A stretch of 7,800 nt of DNA, from positions 1 to 7,800 of the forward strand of contig CANHGA010000094.1 in the NCBI GenBank assembly GCA_947460085.1, given 5' to 3'. Positions 4,973-7,800 of this stretch are shown here, piece after piece (positions within the stretch are counted from its first letter, which is position 1; each line of letters begins with the position of its first letter). The notes under the pieces were generated by a model, which was not told the DNA's origin, searched no databases, and worked only from the letters and a program-made list of their open reading frames with translations. The stretch comes from Synechococcaceae cyanobacterium. GTDB taxonomy: Bacteria; Cyanobacteriota; Cyanobacteriia; PCC-6307; Cyanobiaceae. The position numbers and the translations under genes were made by a program.

Positions 4973-6361
4973 ATGCGCTTACCCCGATGGGGACTTGGGG
5001 CCTCGTGCGCTGCCCTTCCCCTACTGCTCGGGGGCTGCAGCATCCAGGGAAAGTTGCTTGGCAAACCCGCCCAGAACCTGCCCTTGCCCCCGGGCATCGA
5101 AGTGGCCTTTAACCACAACAGCGCCCACCGCTACCGCAGTCCAATCACCGGTCGCTGGCGCCAAGGCGACGACCTCGAAGCCTTGGTGCTCGGCACCATT
5201 GCCACGGCCAAACAGGAGATCCTGGTGGCAGTGCAAGAGCTATCCCTGCCCAAGGTGGCCGGAGCCCTGGTAGCCAAACGGCGCCAAGGGGTATCCGTGA
5301 AGGTGGTGCTCGAGAACACCTACAGCACCCCTTGGAGCGAGGAGCACCTGGCGGATCTGGTGCCACACCAACGCAAACGCCACCAGCAACTCGAGCAGCT
5401 GGGCTGGGGTGATGCGCTGCTGATCCTGCAGCGGGGAGGCGTACCGATGATCGATGACACCGCCGATGGCAGTGCCGGTAGCGGCCTCATGCACCACAAA
5501 TTTTTAGTGGTCGATCGCAAGGTGATCGTAGCGGGTTCGACAAATTTCACGCCGTCCTGCATCCATGGCGATCCGGATGATCCCCAGTCGCGGGGGAATG
5601 TGAACCACCTCCTTCGCTTTCAAAGCCCCGAGCTAGCGGCCGTATTTGCGGCCGAATTTGACCGGATGTGGGGCGATGGACCTGGCGGCAAGCCGGATAG
5701 TCGCTTTGGCGTTGCCAAAGGGGAGGGCGCTCTGCAGCAGGTGATGGTGGGGCCCACCCGGGTGGGGGTGCTGTTTGCTCCGCACCGGCGCAGCGATCCC
5801 AACCAGGGCTTACTGCTGCTCGAGCAGCTGCTGGCCACCACCAAAAAGACGGTGGACCTCGCCCTCTTTGTGTTGTCGGAACAGGGGATTGCCGATGCCC
5901 TGGCCACCCTCCAGGCCAAGGGTGGGGCCATCCGCCTGCTGGCCGATCCTGGTTTTGCGAATCGATCCTTCAGCGAAATTCTCGATCTTCTTGGCACCCA
6001 ACTGCCGGATCGCCACTGCAAAGTGGAGGCCAACAATCGCCCCTGGCGCAAGCCCCTCGATGGCTTCGGCACCCCGCGCCTAGCCCGCGGCGACAAGCTG
6101 CACCACAAGCTCGCTGTGATCGATGGGCGCACCGTGATCACCGGCGCCTTCAACTGGAGCCCCAGTGCCGCCCACCAAAACGATGAAACCCTCCTCGTGA
6201 TTGAGTCGCCCCTGCTGGCCAAGCATTTCACCGCGGAGATCAATCGGCTCTGGAGAGGGGCAGAGCTCGGCATCACCGCTCGCCTGGAAAGAAAACAAGC
6301 GCGGCAGCGGAGGCTCTGTGGGCGTCTCCCGGCCGGTAGACCCACCCCAGTTCAGAACTAG
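4973..6361 (+). CDS. Phospholipase D-like lipoprotein with two HKD domains
   Basis: The protein has the duplicated phospholipase D fold, whose members hydrolyse or transfer phosphodiesters (lipids or nucleic acids). Both catalytic motifs are intact: H174-x-K176-x4-D181 in MHHKFLVVDRKVIVAGSTNF, and H377-x-K379-x4-D384 in LHHKLAVIDGRTVITGAFNW. Each is followed by the usual GSTNF/GAFNWS and a late EF/EIxRxW helix. The N-terminus MRLPRWGLGASCAALPLLLG then GCS forms a lipoprotein signal peptide with lipobox LLGGC; Cys22 would be lipidated, placing the enzyme on the periplasmic side. The ATG at 4973 (462 residues) gives a normal signal length. A GTG at 4961 or at 4928 (477 residues, with GGGAAG upstream) is also possible. 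The tail from about residue 440 is Arg-rich. The substrate, cardiolipin-type lipid or nucleic acid, cannot be told. The gene follows a small membrane protein in the same direction. Confidence 0.88.
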   Translation: MRLPRWGLGASCAALPLLLGGCSIQGKLLGKPAQNLPLPPGIEVAFNHNSAHRYRSPITGRWRQGDDLEALVLGTIATAKQEILVAVQELSLPKVAGALVAKRRQGVSVKVVLENTYSTPWSEEHLADLVPHQRKRHQQLEQLGWGDALLILQRGGVPMIDDTADGSAGSGLMHHKFLVVDRKVIVAGSTNFTPSCIHGDPDDPQSRGNVNHLLRFQSPELAAVFAAEFDRMWGDGPGGKPDSRFGVAKGEGALQQVMVGPTRVGVLFAPHRRSDPNQGLLLLEQLLATTKKTVDLALFVLSEQGIADALATLQAKGGAIRLLADPGFANRSFSEILDLLGTQLPDRHCKVEANNRPWRKPLDGFGTPRLARGDKLHHKLAVIDGRTVITGAFNWSPSAAHQNDETLLVIESPLLAKHFTAEINRLWRGAELGITARLERKQARQRRLCGRLPAGRPTPVQN

Positions 6362-6400
6362 CATTGGCTTAGAGCACCCCACCCCCCACTCGGTCACGCA

Positions 6401-6646
6401 ATGGATTCCCAAACCAGCTCCCGAATCCATTCGCCCACCCTGGATGCGATCCAGCTGATGCTGCGCGATCTCCACACCCGCCACGACGAAATTCGCCACC
6501 GGGCAGCATTTCGAGGCTGCACCAAGGAGCTCCTGGCCGTACAACAGGAACTGGTGGACTACCTGCTGGCTAAAAAAGGCCAGTTAATGGGCCAAGCCAC
6601 CCCCTCCAGCAGCAGCGACACCCGTAACTACAACTCCTTCGTCTAA
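6401..6646 (+). CDS. Small uncharacterised soluble protein (81 residues)
   Basis: I do not recognise a family. The ATG at 6401 begins MDSQTSSRIHSPTLDAIQLM, followed by a charged helical stretch (LRDLHTRHDEIRHRAAFRGC) and KELLAVQQELVDYLLAKKGQ, suggesting a helical hairpin at about residues 14-62. The last 18 residues are Ser-rich and probably disordered. One cysteine lies at about residue 40. There is no signal peptide or membrane segment. It lies 39 bases after the lipoprotein stop and 16 bases before the monooxygenase start, on the same strand. The amphipathic helical pattern and tight spacing argue for a real gene, although no clear ribosome binding site is visible. Confidence 0.65.
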   Translation: MDSQTSSRIHSPTLDAIQLMLRDLHTRHDEIRHRAAFRGCTKELLAVQQELVDYLLAKKGQLMGQATPSSSSDTRNYNSFV

Positions 6647-6662
6647 GGCAGCCCCCGTCCCA

Positions 6663-7800
6663 ATGGGAGCTCCCGCATCCAGGGTGGTGATCGTGGGGGC
6701 CGGGCCCGCCGGCGCAACCCTGGCCCTGCTGCTGAGTCGCGCCGGAATTGGCGTCACCCTGGTGGAAAGCAACCCGGGCCAACGGCGCTGCTTCCGCGGG
6801 GAGGCCCTAATGCCCTCCGGCCTAGCGGCCCTGGAGCAGATGGCCCTGCTGCCGCAGCTCGAGGCCCTACCCCACAGGCCCCTCGCCGGTTGGCGGTTTG
6901 TGGTGAATGGCCGCGAGCTGTTCACTGCCGCGGAACCCTTGGGCGGAGATCCCCAAAGGCCTTGCACCTTGGTGAGCCAACCGGCATTCCTCGATGGGGT
7001 GCTGGGCCAAGCCCTGGCCACCAACCATCTGGAACTTCTGGCCCAAACCACGGCCAAGCAGCTGATTTGGCAAGCCGGTCGCATCGCTGGCGTGGTCTTG
7101 GGCGATGGGCGCCAGCTGGCTGCCGATGTGGTGGTGGCCTGCGATGGCCGCAGCTCCCGGCTCCGCCAGGAAGCCGGAATCAGCCTCAGCACCGGCTCAA
7201 GCCCCATCGATGTGCTGTGGTTTGACCTGGATGGCCCCAGCCCAAGCCCCCTCCAAGGCCACTTCACCACCGTGGTGGGCCATCAGGGCGTCTTCAGCCT
7301 GTTTGAGAGCGCCACTGGGGGCATCCAACTGGGTTGGGTGCTGGATGCCACGAAACCCACCCCCCAACGCAGCCCCCAGGAGTGGATCACCAGCTTCGCG
7401 AGCCAATGCCCGCCTGATCTGGCCAGCTGGCTGGGCCAATCGGGCAGCGGGCTCCAGACCCCCACCCGGCTCAGCGTGCAGGTGGGATTGGCCGAGAGCT
7501 GGTGGAAGCCCGGCCTGTTGCTCCTGGGGGATGCGGCCCACCCCATGAGTCCTGTGCGGGCCCAGGGGATCAACATGGCCCTCCGCGATGCCTGGGTGGC
7601 CAGCCAACACCTGATCCCGGTGCTGCAACCCCTGAACCAACCCCAGAACCAGCTCCAGCAGGATTCAGCCCTGGCCGCCATCGAACAGGCGCGGCGCAGC
7701 GAAATTCAAACCCTCCAAACGCTTCAAGCCCAAGAAGCCCAGCGCGGAGAACTGCTGCGCCACAACGCTTTACTGCGCTGCGCCCTTGCCACCAGTGCCC
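6663..7800 (+). CDS. FAD-dependent monooxygenase, PHBH/UbiH-like (C-terminus beyond right edge)
   Basis: This is a flavoprotein of the p-hydroxybenzoate hydroxylase superfamily, which uses NAD(P)H and O2 to hydroxylate or epoxidise a substrate. All three FAD signatures are present in the 379 visible codons: the N-terminal Rossmann motif VVIVGAGPAGATLALLLSRA (residues 8-27) ending in an acidic VES, the DG motif VVVACDGRSSRLR with D161-G162, and the GD motif GLLLLGDAAHPMSPVRAQG with D290. FRGEALMPSGL is typical of the substrate-side conserved loop. The ATG at 6663 puts the Rossmann strand at residue 8, as is usual. The substrate cannot be read from the sequence; candidates include quinone, carotenoid or aromatic compounds. 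The Gln-rich stretch near residues 320-355 is divergent and probably a helix. The gene is open at the right edge and is preceded by the small 81-residue protein gene by 16 bases. Confidence 0.9.
   Translation, partial: MGAPASRVVIVGAGPAGATLALLLSRAGIGVTLVESNPGQRRCFRGEALMPSGLAALEQMALLPQLEALPHRPLAGWRFVVNGRELFTAAEPLGGDPQRPCTLVSQPAFLDGVLGQALATNHLELLAQTTAKQLIWQAGRIAGVVLGDGRQLAADVVVACDGRSSRLRQEAGISLSTGSSPIDVLWFDLDGPSPSPLQGHFTTVVGHQGVFSLFESATGGIQLGWVLDATKPTPQRSPQEWITSFASQCPPDLASWLGQSGSGLQTPTRLSVQVGLAESWWKPGLLLLGDAAHPMSPVRAQGINMALRDAWVASQHLIPVLQPLNQPQNQLQQDSALAAIEQARRSEIQTLQTLQAQEAQRGELLRHNALLRCALATSA

Noticed and set aside
5620..6345. Minus-strand open frame of 241 codons opposite the PLD-like gene
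   Set aside because: The plus strand encodes an intact second HKD domain over the same stretch, so this is a shadow.
1..7800. Search for a novel defence, mobile or biosynthetic system
   Set aside because: The recognisable genes are core photosynthesis, Fe-S assembly and envelope or metabolic functions; no nuclease-plus-sensor cassette, integrase, repeat array or reverse transcriptase is visible. The PLD-like protein carries a lipoprotein signal, which argues against a cytoplasmic defence nuclease.

Overview
The window looks like ordinary core chromosome of a GC-rich picocyanobacterium of the Synechococcus/Cyanobium lineage. The evidence is a cyanobacterial SUF iron-sulfur locus with its SufR regulator, a plant-type ferredoxin-thioredoxin reductase catalytic subunit, a phycobiliprotein chromophore lyase (CpcS/CpeS family), a phycobilisome rod-core linker (CpcG), and several small conserved-looking proteins of the type seen in these genomes. 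Species cannot be fixed from this sequence alone. I saw no transposase, integrase, CRISPR array, tRNA or rRNA, and no clear sign of recent transfer.

Layout. On the minus strand (1-662) lie ftrC and then the first 87 codons of sufB, reading out of the left edge. A divergent regulatory gap of about 250 bp (663-908) carries a perfect 18-bp inverted repeat (CGAAAC-N6-GTTTCG) that fits a SufR operator. From there on every gene is on the plus strand. First come sufR, an uncharacterised helical protein overlapping its end, cpcS starting within an ATGA overlap, and, after a 128-bp leader with repeats and possible alternative hairpins, cpcG. A strong intrinsic terminator follows cpcG. The second block is a DUF4912-type protein with an N-terminal Rho-N/SAP-like segment, a 58-residue membrane protein, a two-domain phospholipase D-like lipoprotein, an 81-residue unknown protein, and an FAD-dependent monooxygenase that runs off the right edge.

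How the genes work together. SufR is an Fe-S-sensing repressor known to control sufBCDS and itself in cyanobacteria, so the divergent arrangement is the expected feedback circuit. FtrC is itself a [4Fe-4S] enzyme that passes photosynthetic electrons to thioredoxin, so its place in front of sufB puts an Fe-S client beside Fe-S assembly genes. On the other side, the absence of an obvious terminator between sufR and the end of cpcG leaves open that phycobilisome assembly genes are partly transcribed from the Fe-S-responsive sufR promoter. That is the most interesting testable idea here. I found no convincing evidence of an undescribed defence, mobile or biosynthetic system.
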